From Saxidomus purpurata (Eukaryota > Mollusca > Bivalvia > Venerida > Veneridae), in the NCBI GenBank assembly GCA_022818135.1, contig JAFMSR010000012.1:8476492-8540491 (forward strand): a DNA stretch of 64,000 nt. The letters are read 5' to 3'. Of this stretch, positions 1 to 12,106 are shown in pieces. The notes beneath the pieces are model-generated. The model had not been told where the DNA came from. It saw nothing but the letters and a program-made list of their open reading frames with translations, and did not search any database. Each line of letters begins with the position of its first letter. Within the stretch, counting starts at the first letter, position 1. The position numbers and the translations under genes were made by a program.

Positions 1-1124
1 TCTGTTCAGATTAGGTAAAAGGGTGAGACGTTCAAGTCAGTTATATTCCACATAGGCAGTTAGTAAAATCCCTGAAAATATATAACAATCTAGATCCTTT
101 TCTCTAGCTTTATTATGTATCGGTAACAATACAAAAGGATTCAGTAAACATTTATTATATTATAACAAATTCCTGTGTTAAAGCGTAAAGAGGGTCATGG
201 GTATGCGACAATTAACAAATACATTGTACATAATGAAATACATATTAAAACAAATGTTTTCTTAATCCTTAACCTTTTGTGTTGTTTCATCATCAACTTA
301 CATGAGTCTGCTATCTCTTAATTTAGGGCATATAAACAACCAAAGTTAGTGAAATAATTAAGCAAATAGCTGAAAAAGAACAACTGGAAAGTGTATTGCT
401 CTGTCTGTTTCAGAAAAAAGTGCATTTTAAAATTTTACCACCCCATTGGGGCCTCATCTCTGAGGGCTAATTCCTTTTACAGCATCTCAAATGAATACAC
501 AACTTAATTCTTACCAGATATATTAAATCAGTACTATTAGTTTCAGAAAACAAACATTTCTAAGTTTCTTAATACAGCATTTCAGAAAAGCACTACACTC
601 CCTTACTGGGCCTCATTTTAAAAAAAAGATCAGGAAGTGTAGATGTTGAAAATTAGATAGAGTGATCATTAAACTATTTGAGCGAATTGCAATTTAATTT
701 TGATTACTGGTTTCAAAGAAATAGAAATTTAATGTTTAACAGACTGACCTGTTTTCTGCAAGTTACATGTATACACAATGTTATTTAGCACAATTAATTT
801 AGACACAATCATAATTATAAAAGTAGTTTCTTCACAAATTAAGTATTCCACAGGTTTTAATAGGGAATATTTAAAAAAAAAAAGTGAAACATTTCATGCA
901 TTTGACAAAGTTGCAAAGTAAACTTCTATGATAGATGATGGATGTCCACTTTTCTTAAACTTCACAACTGACTTATTTACACTTAGAAACACTAGTTACA
1001 ACACATTTCAAAGGAAACTTCATCTTCAGTACAATATTATATATCATGATGGCAACTAAATGAGTTTAGTTTTTAATGTCTAGATCAGACCAGTATGCAC
1101 ATATGTCTTATTTTCCTATTAATG

Positions 1125-1285
1125 GGAAGCACTAGTGTAGAGGTTAAGGCATTTGCCACTCATCCCAGAGGTTGCGGGTTCAAGCCCCACCAAGGTCAAG
1201 ACCGTACCTCCTTACATGACACCTGTGTGACTTGATAAGCTTCAAGCTTTCTTCACAATCAAGCTAAAATAAATTGGTATTAACT
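1125..1285 (+). repeat. tRNA-derived SINE copy
   Basis: A polymerase III type head is visible, with an A-box-like TAGTGTAGAGGTTAAGGC and a B-box-like GGGTTCAAGCCCC about 35 bases later. A non-tRNA body follows. The partner copy is in the right arm at about 34430-34575 on the minus strand, so this insertion predates the duplication or allele split. I cannot assign the SINE family. Confidence 0.6.
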
Positions 1286-2189
1286 AAACTGAGTGTTAAC
1301 CTGCCAGAAAGTAGTGATTGTGTCTATTTGACCAGTTCAGATCATAATCAGTATGTACATATCTTGACTGAAACCTAGTGAGTAAGTGAACTGGAGGCTT
1401 TAAATAAGCCTGTTTCAAACAACTAACAGGGTAAAGGTCAATTTGAACTCCAAAATATTCTAAAAGGTGCAAACAACACATTTTTGTACAGAAATCTACT
1501 TGAACATGTTAAATTTTTTTCAAGACTATGAATTGTAGAATTTCTGATAAATCGGATATATAACTTTGACCAAAATTAATTATTTTTTGAACTGTAGTTT
1601 TGTTAGATATAAAAAATAATTGTGTACACAAAATAATGTTTTGGGGATTTCTTTTCTGCATAACATAGAGTTGACTTCATGCTTGTTTTTTTTTACCTAT
1701 CTTCTGTGTAATTTCAGCTTTAAGAACATGTATGTTCATTGTACTTACTACTGTAGTGCAAATATTTCCATGTAAGACAGTAAGAAGTGCAGTAACCACA
1801 GTATTTGCATAGACATTTTCAAAAAATATAAGGTCTAGAAAATGTATTGACCTTTTTAACATAACTGTAGGTGCAGCTCATTTTATAAATAAAATTTCCA
1901 TTCTCAGTTTGTACAGGCAAGTATGTAGACATGACTTTTACTAAATTTAGTTGCTATTTACAAAAGTTTGATGCTCGAGTTAAAAAGTTTGTCTAGGTAT
2001 TGAGAGCTTAGGCATACACATTTTCATGAAAGGAATTACAGCTTATTGTAATGTAATTAGCTGCACAATACAAATAAACAGTTATTTTGATATCAACTTT
2101 ATGCACTTGAGTTTCATAGGTAAGAGTAAAACTAAATTTTAATTCACAAGCAATACTATATAAACTACATGACTGTATAACAAAAGAAA

Positions 2190-2276
2190 GTCAGATTGGG
2201 ATTTGAACCCAAGTCTCCCCATAGCTTTTAACATGGCACTAAGCATGGGTTGCTCTAACCAACTGAGCTATCTGAC
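2190..2276 (-). tRNA. tRNA-like sequence, probably a degenerate or intron-bearing tRNA
   Basis: Read on the minus strand, the 87 bases have a perfect 7-bp acceptor-like pairing (GTCAGAT with ATCTGAC). They also have a D-arm-like CTC..GAG and a T-arm TTGGG-TTCAAAT-CCCAA, followed by a T-rich stretch that could end polymerase III transcription. The anticodon region is too long for a class I tRNA: a CCCAT/ATGGG stem encloses an oversized loop, as if a short intron or insertion were present. No standard U33-anticodon arrangement can be read with confidence, so I give no isotype. The same 87 bases occur in the right arm. Confidence 0.4.
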
Positions 2277-3746
2277 ATTAAATTTTGTTTCTCAAGTAGT
2301 TTTATACAGTGTAACCTTGTACATTTTGTCTTTAAATTTAATAGTAGGAGTGCAACAAGCTTAATAGGTACATGAATGTTTTTAGGACATTTTTCATTCT
2401 TACTGTACATTTTAGTATTTACTATTTACTCAATTGTTTTGCTCAAACTGCATTGATTCTATCTAATTGTATTAAATTTATCATGATTTTTAAGCTGAAT
2501 TTCACTAGTGAATTAAAATATGTTTTTGTGAGAATATCATTATTTAGTTTAATTAATGTTGATTTAATTCACATTATTGATTAACCTGAAACTAAAATGT
2601 CTTGCGAGACTTTGGATGTTTTCTGTCCCTTAGTAGATTGACTATTTGGAGAATATTGTACAAAATGTACTCACCCTGGCGTGAGTGTTGGTTAAAGTTT
2701 TTTTGTATAAAGTCCAGTTACTTGGATACAACTAGAAAGTTAAAACTTAAAATGCTTCTTTACTTTCAACATCTACAACAGGATAAAGTTTTTGTTTTTT
2801 ATTTTTTTCTGTTTGGCTTTATGACAGACTTATGTTTGTTTTGCCTTTAATTGTCAAAAGCTTTGTTTTACTGGCATGCACTGAGAATTGTCTAGTACCC
2901 TGTCTTACAGACAGCCCTTTCTTGTATCACAAAGTTTGTGCTTCAATATGATCATGAAGCTGGTACTTCTAAAATGTGTTCTTGGAAATAATAATATTCA
3001 TGTATATTTAGTACTTAATAGAGTAAAATAGTATATTGTTACTTATTTCAGTACTGATCCTCAGTTCTGTACTCATCCCATATCTACTGTCTGAGAGTTA
3101 GTAAGTCACTGTCATTTAGGTAGTGTTGAACAACATGGAGAAATTTCAAGTAGCGCTAGCCAAACTGGAACTACACGTTTAAAAACTTCACATTTTCACT
3201 GTAAATCTTGTGCTGTAACAAAAATAACCCACGCATGGCCATAATAGTCAGTTATTACGGTTGGCCATTAACGAAGATGATGATGATGAATAGATTAGAA
3301 TCTTGTCATTTCTCACAAATCTCTAACAGAATTTAGTCACTTTAGTCCTGATATCACATGTACAGCTTATACAATGTATTGTTATTACTGAAGTTCTTCA
3401 CCTGCTACTGCTATCAAGCAAATGTGAAGTTCTATTTTGAATAAGTTTGGTTTCTTCAGTTTTTATTAATTTAGTAATTATCATTTTGATTCAGTAAAAT
3501 GAAATCAATCAATCATCTCTGCAATCAGTAGGTGGGGAAAATAAAAACTTACCCTGTTATAAATATTTGAATGTTTAATATGGAATTGTTGATCATTCTA
3601 TTTGGGCTTATGCATTGTTTTCAAAAGTGCTAAGTGAAAATGTTTTTACTTGATAGCAAGCAGAGCATGTAATGACAGCTGATCATGATCTGCACTAGCT
3701 AAAACAACTTCAGCGCATCAAGTATATTTGCTTGACAAAAAACAAA

Positions 3747-4425
3747 ATATAACAATTGCGGCATTGAAGTAACTCCAGAGGTGAAAAGTCTCGTGTCCCA
3801 AGCTGGGATTGAACCCTGACCGCTGACATGGAAACAACCATGTCGCTAAAGGGTTAACCCAACAGCAAGGCTATTGGAAGTGATTTATAACCACTAAACT
3901 CCTCTCATCAATTTTGAGCCGAGCATCAGCTGCGTATTCCCTGCAATTTCAAGCTTGTTACAGCTCCCCGCTGGCTTCTACCTGCTCACCGAAATATCCT
4001 CGTCGCCAATGAAGTATTTCCAGAGGAGAAAAATCTCAAGTCCCCAGCTGTGATCGAACCCTGACCGCCAGCATGGGAAGGGGACTCCACAACCACGTCG
4101 ATAAAGGGTTAAGCATGATTCATAACTATTACAGCATTTAGATTGGGAGCCAGAACTAAAAGATAGATCTGCACTGGTCATAACGACCATATCATTTACT
4201 GCCAGTATTAGAAAAATTAACATTGATAATTATGCTACGAGGAGGTATAGGCCATTGCTGTAAATGCACATGTAAGCTTGTTTACTATAGAAAAATAAAT
4301 TGATCGAATTGATGTGAAAACACGGATTCAGTGGTTGTATCGTGAAAACATATGACATTTCCTACCTTCTTGGACAGAACAGTTCAACACGGATATATTT
4401 AATGTTTGCGAGTATTTTTTTATCA
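3747..4425. other. Left-arm-specific block with two tRNA-derived repeat fragments
   Basis: This block replaces the 28078-29046 segment of the other arm. It contains two related segments, about 3775-3880 and 4010-4110, roughly 240 bases apart. Both read on the minus strand as a polymerase III B-box-like GGTTCAATCCC / GGTTCGATCAC context. They look like two copies of a tRNA-derived SINE. Nothing else is recognisable in the block. Confidence 0.5.
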
Positions 4426-4689
4426 AGCGTATTTCAAGTACAAACGCTTTAATCCACAGAGCAGAAGATCATAATACGAGTCAGTTTATTATAATTGAAA
4501 CAAGCGCGCACGAAACTTGAATGTTTACAATTTCAATGTCAAGGTCGAATTATTCAAAAAACGGAAAGGTACATTATGAAGCGGAATGAATAACATCAAA
4601 TTTCAAGCCAAATAAACAATCGTACATACTGGTACGAGGGCAATTACTGAAAATAAAAGGCTTACAAGCAGTGATTAATTAGCGTGAAA

Positions 4690-4883
4690 CAGTAGCGGCC
4701 ATATTGGATCGTGACGTCATTAAGACGTCTAAGACAGCGTTATCCTTGTCGTAGGTCTGCGACAATTTCTACGACGTTGTAAGCTACGACAAACTTTCAT
4801 AAAACGGTACTAAGTCGTCTGCGACACTTCTAAGACAAAAACGCCTCTGCGACATGTCGTAGAACGTTGATAAAACGGCCCCC
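4690..4883. repeat. Inner edge of the left arm: TCGCAGACGAC-rich repeat with a CRE-like site
   Basis: The segment is dense in CGAC/GTCG words and contains a palindromic TGACGTCA at 4712-4719, next to GCGGCCATATTGG. The copy in the right arm (27603-27790) is nearly identical, with its CRE at 27764-27771. A looser relative lies at 37525-37690. A shared end (GGGGCCGTTTTATCAACG on the reverse strand) marks the inner limit of both arms, so this is probably a transposable-element terminus. The CRE could also mark a promoter, but no transcript is evident. Confidence 0.5.
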
Positions 4884-4970
4884 TGGACAGAGCGCTGCGA
4901 CAGCTGCAAGCCGGTACAATGAGGAATGTGTTAGTCAAAGTACCAGTAGTAACTGACAATAAGGTCAATC

Positions 4971-5663
4971 ATGTTGGCGTTGGTCGCTGTTGCTGTTTAC
5001 TGTGATCCCAGAGCACACACTGCGGAAGAGAGTCTCCAAGATCTACCCAAAGGTATGGTCATAACCGCAGTGCTCCATCATAAACATGCCTGGAGTAGTT
5101 CACGCAGCACAGACGAGAGTTTTCAAGCACTTGCCATACATTTAAATCATCTCAAGGTTACAGCATTGGGTGAAATTGGCCTAGACCACTCCGAACCCTT
5201 GAGGTATTGGGCCTTCCAGGTGAGCCTACATAGACACGTATCAGTTATCTACTGCCGTGGAACAAACACAGATTGTGGCACAGTAGTCTTCCTTTTGCTT
5301 CTACACTTGCTAAAGAAGTATGTACAGCCCGATCACTCTGTCCATCTTCGTTCCTTCACAGGTAATCAGTATGTACTTCAAAGATGGATGGAGGTGTTCC
5401 TAAGAATGTTCTTTGGATTCACAAAAATGGTTGATAAATTCTCATCTAACCAAGTTGCAGCGCTTCAAAAGATTGACGAATATCGCCTGCTCCTGGTGTC
5501 AGATGCGCGATATTTTCTTTTACAGGGATCCAGAGTATCGTCTCCAAGCCAGATCTACACAGTAGCCAAGAGTGTAGCTGAGCACCATCAGATCAGTGTT
5601 GAAAAAGTACTAGAGGTTATAGTTGACAATGCATTGTACATCTACCAGGGACATTTCCAGTAG
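4971..5663 (+). CDS. Degenerate TatD-family (metal-dependent hydrolase-like) protein
   Basis: This is an uninterrupted 230-codon ORF. The start is the first ATG after an in-frame TAA. TatD-type signatures occur in order: GEIGLD (residues 67-72), a VI.CRG strand (92-97), H-L-R-S-FTG (125-131), FGFTKMV (148-154), LLLVSDARY (173-181) and a C-terminal SPSQIY..A..VA segment. TatD enzymes are DNases/hydrolases that use His, Glu and Asp metal ligands. Here the usual N-terminal HxH segment is absent. The His of the V-I-H-C-R strand is Tyr94, the His before FTG is replaced by Arg127, and the Glu of the E-T-D-A-P motif is Val176. The length is somewhat below a typical TatD of 260-300 residues. It lies just inside the inner edge of the left arm and has no matching copy next to the right arm. 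It is likely a pseudoenzyme or an intronless decayed copy from an expanded family. An intact frame favours recent origin or some constraint. Confidence 0.6.
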   Translation: MLALVAVAVYCDPRAHTAEESLQDLPKGMVITAVLHHKHAWSSSRSTDESFQALAIHLNHLKVTALGEIGLDHSEPLRYWAFQVSLHRHVSVIYCRGTNTDCGTVVFLLLLHLLKKYVQPDHSVHLRSFTGNQYVLQRWMEVFLRMFFGFTKMVDKFSSNQVAALQKIDEYRLLLVSDARYFLLQGSRVSSPSQIYTVAKSVAEHHQISVEKVLEVIVDNALYIYQGHFQ

Positions 5664-6335
5664 AATACAGTTACATACAGTGTGATGAGTAGGCCTTCTA
5701 GAAATACTTAATCGTAGTTGCATACTGTGAGAAAGATGCTGCAAATGAGTTCCATTTAGGATATTCAGGTCATTTCTAATGGATAAAGAATTCAATATTG
5801 GAACAATAGTCCATTTTCAATGGACCAGGTGTGCTAAAATGGATATGTAGTCCAATTCTATTGCATCTCATAACATACCAAATCTAGAACAGGTATATAA
5901 ATACGTCCACATACTTCCGAAGCATACATTTGACAATTGACATCGAAGAGGTGCCATCCAGATATCTACAAGGATCTTCAGGTACCTTCAAGTTCCAAAA
6001 TTCAATTTATCCGTAGTAACAGTGGCCACTGAAGTTTCAAAGGGCATCTAGCTCACGGAGATGTACTGACCACCGTTCCTCAAGAGGGTTCATACAGTTG
6101 GCTTCTTATAATTCTATGTGATTCATAATCACAAAAGGTAAATATTTTGATTTTCTATTTTTTAGATTATCATCAATATATGCTAGTGCTATATTTACAT
6201 GGATTTGGTCACAACTCGACAATATCTCCCAATCCTCTTGATAGATCTTCATGAAGCTTGGATTATTTCTTAGCCTGATCCAGTCAGTTTAGTTGGGTAC
6301 GATGTGTTGCATGGCTTTTCTTCATTTGCTTGTTT
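5664..6335. other. No gene recognised
   Basis: AT-rich sequence between the TatD-like ORF and the LINE remnant. I see no gene, no RNA gene and no repeat here beyond short AT-rich runs. Confidence 0.5.
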
Positions 6336-8010
6336 CTAAAAAAATCTGTTATATCTATATTTTAAGATAATGGCTAATACAGGCAACAATGACTCGCCTA
6401 TCTCAACCTGTCTGCATTTAGATTTCTTAAGTATTATTGCCGCTGACATTATAAACAAGGTATATAATATTTTAGCATTTACCANNNNNNNNNNNNNNNN
6501 NNNNNNNNNNNNNNNNNNNNNNNNNNNNNNNNNNNNNNNNNNNNNNNNNNNNNNNNNNNNNNNNNNNNNNNNNNNNNNNNNNNNNNNNNNNNNNNNNNNN
6601 NNNNNNNNNNNNNNNNNNNNNNNNNNNNNNNNNNNNNNNNNNNNNNNNNNNNNNNNNNNNNNNNNNNNNNNNNNNNNNNNNNNNNNNNNNNNNNNNNNNN
6701 NNNNNNNNNNNNNNNNNNNNNNNNNNNNNNNNNNNNNNNNNNNNNNNNNNNNNNNNNNNNNNNNNNNNNNNNNNNNNNNNNNNNNNNNNNNNNNNNNNNN
6801 NNNNNNNNNNNNNNNNNNNNNNNNNNNNNNNNNNNNNNNNNNNNNNNNNNNNNNNNNNNNNNNNNNNNNNNNNNNNNNNNNNNNNNNNNNNNNNNNNNNN
6901 NNNNNNNNNNNNNNNNNNNNNNNNNNNNNNNNNNNNNNNNNNNNNNNNNNNNNNNNNNNNNNNNNNNNNNNNNNNNNNNNNNNNATATCTTGTGCTACTT
7001 CTTTTGGTGGATCTAACAGAGTTTTTTCCGTAATGGCTACTAATTCTAATTTTAAAAGTTTTGTTTCAAATATTTTCCTTTCTTCAGAATATAGTGGGCA
7101 GTGAAACATTAGATGGCTAAAATTTTCTATTTCGTTACAATGTTGACAGTTTTTGTCGTCTACATATCGGTCCCCTTTTAAATAGCTACTTTTAAGTTTA
7201 AGTCTACTATACATTGTGTCTATTTTTCTAAGATGATGGTACGTTTGTAATTTACTAGGCGGTTTAATATTAATTTCTATGTTATGTGTTGAGCAATATT
7301 TTCCCATTGCTTTAGACATTTTTGTGTAACTTTATCTTTAATGATGCTGTAGACTTCCGGTATGCTGAGCTTAATTGGAATTTCTGTACCAGAGGTGCTG
7401 CCGTATTTGGCATTGTCGTCTGCTATTTCATTTCCGTTTATGCCTACATGACTAGGTACCCACATTAATTGAATTTCGTCCCCTCTATGCTTTATGGCTG
7501 TGACGGACTTTAAAATACTGTAAATCATTTCTTGCCTATGAGACTGACCCGATTTTATTGCTAATAAGGAACTCAGACTATCGCTTATAATGACCGCTTT
7601 TGGAATATAGTTTTCTTTGCAATAACATATTGCATAATCTATTGCTGCTAACTCACATGTAAATATTGAAGTTTGATGGTTAAGTTTTAGACTCTTGTTA
7701 TGTAGAATTATGCCGTCTTCTGCTATAACTACTATGCCCGTCCCTGCTATTTGTTTGGACGGGTCTTTACTACCGTCTGTATAAATTTGAGTAAAGTCTC
7801 TAAAGTGTCGAATAATGTTTAAATTTGCAATAATTTTGTTTCTTCCGTTATCTCCTGCTTTGTTAATTTTCCCAACTAAATCTAGGTTAATCTCAGGCAT
7901 TTCAATATTGATAAGTTGTTCGTAGCACGGTTCTTGAATTTGGATTTCGCCAGCAGGCTGTTTCTGCTCTGTATTTATACACTTCTGAGATGTACCATGT
8001 GATTGTCTTG
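6336..8010 (-). pseudogene. 5'-truncated non-LTR retrotransposon remnant: RNase H and C-terminal region
   Basis: The ORF at 7277-7900 encodes an RNase H domain with all four catalytic acidic residues: D42 (YTDGS), E83 (FTCELAAI), D107 (IISDS) and D161 (NEIADD), plus H151 in WVPSHVG. Upstream in-frame codons continue to about 8010 and then lose homology, with no reverse transcriptase, so the copy is 5' truncated. Around 7280-7319 the frame shifts into a second ORF with KLQTYHHLRKIDTMYSRLKL and a C.HC-x-C-like segment (CQHCNEIENFSHLMFHC). This is the usual tail after RNase H in I/Jockey-type LINEs. That second frame runs into the 500-N gap. An in-frame tail is visible beyond the gap on the left contig at 6336-6484. 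Confidence 0.75.
6485..6984. other. Assembly gap of exactly 500 N
   Basis: There are 500 consecutive N from 6485 to 6984. A round gap size is typical of scaffolding joins where true distance is unknown. It lies within the LINE remnant and separates the contig holding the left inverted arm from the contig holding everything else in the window. Confidence 0.98.
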
Positions 8011-9945
8011 TCCAATCAAAATGCTAGTTTAACAGTGACTATGTGATTAGTCCCTGAACAAATTCAATTATTGAACAGTTCTACTTATAGCTCATGGGGA
8101 GCTCAAAGCTGTTTTCTTAATTAAATTCATCAAGCTACGTTCTGCACTAAAAATAGTGACATAATATAAGAAACTCATAAATGGCGCCCTGCCTTTTCAG
8201 CATAATGTTGGAATACAAGACAAAAATCCCATTATTCTTATGTGGAAACATAAAAGTAGTTACATAATGAATACAAAACAATACAGTAAACAGCCTAACA
8301 ACGGTACCTGAAGGGGTTCTTTCTTAATATTTTTACATGAATAATGTACTCTGAAAGTTTAAAGTAGAAAAACTCAAGATTCACAAATGGCCACCGTCAT
8401 TTTTGACGAAAAAGTAGTTCCCATCTTCCTGACCTAAATAAACTTATGAATGAAACTCAAACAACATTCCCAGATCAGGTTCCCCTATATTGACAATAAA
8501 CAACTGTCCAGGGAACAGAAATGCAGAGAACACTATCTCTGTTGCTGATAATTTTATACCTCTAACTAACAACAATAAGAAGGAACATTATACAAGTACA
8601 GGTGGACTTATTAGTGTTAATTAACAATTGGATTTAAATGCTTTTTATCTTTGACTGTGTCCACCAAGTTAAATGAGACTGCATATGAAAGGTATGTTCA
8701 AACATTTTTGCAATTTTATAAAGCACTTTGACTTTTACCTTACAATATTTGCAAATATTCTATTATTTATTCTTACGAAGTTAACTGAATCCACACCTGT
8801 TTTAGGGAGTGCCTCTCTAAGAATCAAAGCGCTGTGAGCGCTGAAGGCCTGGGGGCTATAGGTTAACTCCCCGAAAAACAACTTTTCACCTACGTGTTCT
8901 GCGTTGAATCTTACCTAAAGCGCGGGTCGAAATGTGCAGAGGACGAAATTCAATATATGACACAGAATGAATGATTCACAAATATATGGGTGACAGGGAA
9001 GTTTGTTTTATTATGAAATGTACGTTAAATGAAAAATAATCACATAGTCAACATTATAAAATGTTTAAGCCAGTACAAATAATTCGATCTGCGTTTTGTA
9101 CAACTTCAAGCGATATGATCTGATGATGTGGATCGAAAATTATTGTGTACCAATGACAAGACCTTGAAACAGAAATAAACAAAGCAATACCAGCAATGAA
9201 ATATAAATACAGTACTGTACAATGTGTATAACAGAGAAAACCAAAAATGATTCTGGGTTACCTTGTAGTTGTAATCAGTGAAACCGTTCACTGGGCCTCG
9301 ACATGCAGCGTCCTCGATAAATGGCGGGTGAATTTGATCACGTTAGTTCCTTCTCGGGAATGTACGTAAATTATATCTTTTTTTAGAGACATTTATTTTT
9401 AGGTAAATATATATGTTATCGTTCAGTAAATAACAAAGTTGTCAATGAAATAACATCGGAAATTTGAAAATCAAACTACAAACTCTTATATCGAAGCCAG
9501 ACGTTTTCCGTAAATTTCCGTAAATATCCGTACTTTTCCGTGATATGTATATGATTATCTTCCCTAATCAGCTAACAGCGCATTAATTTCTAAAACAGAA
9601 AAAAATGTGTAATGCAGCCCGTAAGCTATATACCTTCCTGCAGTCGTTTGAAGTTTTATGTACTATTTTTATTTGTAACATGTTCTTATCATATGCGGCA
9701 TTCAAACAGAAGATTGATCTGGTCTGTCTTGCACTACTTTCGCATAGCGCATGTTTACAGTTGTTATTCGCACATAGCACGGCTAAAATTCTTGCAGGGT
9801 TTGAAATGTGGTATACTAACTTAGGCCTTGGGGACTTTCAGTCCCCAGGCCAAAAACTAGACCTATCACTAAATGTGATTAATACCCCCAACAGACTGCT
9901 TCTTTAGGTATAAGATGCCTAAATACATTTCCATAGACTTACATT
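8011..9945. other. No gene recognised
   Basis: AT-rich non-coding sequence. The only structure I see is a GC-rich hairpin at about 9823-9852 (GCCTTGGGGAC, short loop, GTCCCCAGGC) and clustered TTCCGTAA words near 9490-9540. Short ORFs near 9605-9907 overlap the hairpin and resemble no family. Confidence 0.5.
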
Positions 9946-10361
9946 ACAAGGGTTTCTTACAGTGCGACTACCCAAAATCTCACCGACTGCTGAAATGAAC
10001 TTTATTTTGTAGAATCATCCTAGTCCCACATAAAAATAACAAAATTTATACATGTGATCCAATACTTTATGCCAGTAATTTGGAGCTCAATGACACCACC
10101 CCCATATTTGTGGCAGTAGAAGTGATCACCGACTAAATATGTCAGTATTTTCAAATATCAAATATTTTAATTATAATTTCTATCCAGATTTTTCTCTTCA
10201 TATTTCATTTGTGATCTATCATGCAGTGATTATTTCAAACTAATTTTTCTTGTATGCATCCACTTAGTTTCAGCCAATCAGCAATCAAACACATAGTGTA
10301 GGTCCGCATGTTCCTTAGACAAAATAACCTGCTTCGGGTTTTCACCGATATAGGCGTCTCA
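9946..10361 (+). repeat. Intact copy of a ~415 bp dispersed repeat
   Basis: The unit runs from AAGGGTTTCTTACAGTGCG to GGCGTCTCATAC. Its first third recurs at 11975-12106 and its remainder at 20180-20467. In this copy the two parts are directly joined (..ATGCCAGT then AATTTGGAG..), which gives the empty-site sequence for the 8-kb insertion in the other copy. I see no coding capacity and no clear terminal repeats. Confidence 0.85.
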
Positions 10362-11974
10362 TACGTAAAGACTGAAATGATTGCTTTTGTACGCACTTAC
10401 AACTCTTTCAAATAATAAAATAATCATTGCTATACCAAAGCATAGCTTTGATTTAATCTGCATAGCATCACGATGCAGAATATACCTCCATATTGATGAC
10501 CAGGCCGAGACGATTTCGTGTGCTGCTGCTGAGCTTTGAAATAATTTGTCAAATTGTTTCAAAATCAGTTGTCACATCTTTTCTTTTCAGAGTCGAAAAT
10601 GTGAGTGGACAGGGAGCCGAGTGTCTATTAAAAATATATGTGTTTATTTGGTTGATACATCATATACTCTTATTGCAATGGCATGTTATGTTACCCTACC
10701 CCTTCCAAAAATATGAAATTTTGAAGAAATTTTGCCTTATTTATCACAAAATAGTATTCTAAAAAGCAGGATAGTATTAAAAATTACATCAAAAAGTACA
10801 ATAGAGTTAAGGCTGTACATACGCACACTGTACAAACACGCTTGTTCAGTAAAAACCAGAAAATAATCATCTAGATGGACGTTCAGAGTGCCAAAAATTA
10901 AAAGTAATCTGCGTAGTATTTGAATTTCTAACACATGTACCATGAATTATAAAGAACCGAGTGCTTCTTAAGTGCCACTTTTTCTTAAAATATGCATCCC
11001 TCTGAGGCCAAGAAAGCGTTTTTTTTATACCACTTTAGAGTAATACATGTATTTGTATTTCTGAGACCGAAATTGCAAATGCAACAAGAAATGATGCATA
11101 TTTAACAAAATTCGTATTTAATGTAATGAAAAACAACCAATTAGCTACAAAACCTGAACAGATTTTGTCAAAAATTGGGTTTTAAGGCATTTTTGTAATT
11201 AAAGGGAGGTAATTCAAAATCTATATTGCCCTTCCCTATGCGTTCTGGGATATTTTGTCAAATTTTGTGGTAAGAATTACGTCGATTTTTGTTAAATTAC
11301 AATGCTAGCACTGTTTTCACGCAATTTCATGGCGACTAGATCTATATAACACATTTTAATTACAACAGTATACTTGTTTGGTATGTTTTCAGCTCTAGAA
11401 TCATAAGGTGACGAAAATCATTTACTAAAACAGTAGCCATTTAGCTGATATTTACCTGTCTAGTTATTTTAAGATTCAGTTACAGGTCTAAATAACACAA
11501 TTTCATAAATAAAATCACAGTACGTACTAAAATCTGAGCATAAACAGCTCGGGAATATACTTTGTAAATTATCATTTGTGAATTATATACCACATTTCAC
11601 ACTTCTATTGACAGCATGTTATCTGCCCTTGCACATTTCTTTTCAGCATTTTCTCAACTGCTGGTCCCATATATTGAAACTTTGTAACCATACCTGCATT
11701 CTAGACTCAAAAACCATCTAGTAATAAATTCAGATTTGCGCTGACATCTCTACACTCCGTATTTATGTGTGCACAACAAAATCAAACAGTTATAATCCCC
11801 TTAATCTGACTGAGGGGTACATTTTGAACCTTTATTTTCTTAAAAAATATCAGAAAATCTGTTTTGTTTCCTTCCAGACCTACATTCAATGTAACTGTTA
11901 CCAAATTAGCTATTTTGAATACAAATCAATGTCTAATATGAACTCGGGGACACACAGATACATCGTTCTCTCAT
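10362..11974. other. No gene recognised
   Basis: AT-rich sequence between the two copies of the 415-bp repeat. ORFs here are under 90 codons and resemble no family. I see no RNA gene or mobile-element signature. Confidence 0.5.
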
Positions 11975-12106
11975 TATAAGGGTTTCTTACAGTGCGACTA
12001 CCCAAAATCTCACCGACTGCTTAAATGAACTTTATTTTGTAGAATCATCCTAGTCCCACATAAAAATAACAAAATTTATACATGTGATCCAATACTTTAT
12101 GCCAGT
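11975..12106 (+). repeat. First part of an interrupted 415-bp repeat (left half)
   Basis: Nearly identical to the first ~130 bases of the intact unit at 9946-10361. It stops exactly after ATGCCAGT, where the 8-kb element begins. The rest resumes at 20180. Confidence 0.9.

Larger units (their letters stand above)
1..4883 (+). repeat. Left arm of a large inverted duplication
   Basis: The reverse complement of this segment matches 27603-36442 almost continuously: base 1 pairs with 36442 and base 4883 with 27603. The arm carries no convincing protein gene. It holds a SINE, a tRNA-like sequence and, at 3747-4425, a block absent from the partner arm. Short ORFs in it are not conserved as proteins. 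The outer end lies outside the window, so the full arm length is unknown. The inner end coincides with the edge of a short sequence family rich in TCGCAGACGAC-like words. The arm lies on the contig left of the 500-N gap, and its partner lies on the contig right of it. Confidence 0.9.

Noticed and set aside
1296..1481. Short ORFs shared by both inverted arms (1296-1481, 2372-2584, 2602-2850)
   Set aside because: They are conserved only because the DNA is duplicated. They are short, lack domains, and in the right arm are broken by element insertions.
9605..9907. 100-codon ORF on the plus strand
   Set aside because: Overlaps other short ORFs on both strands and a hairpin, with no recognisable domain.
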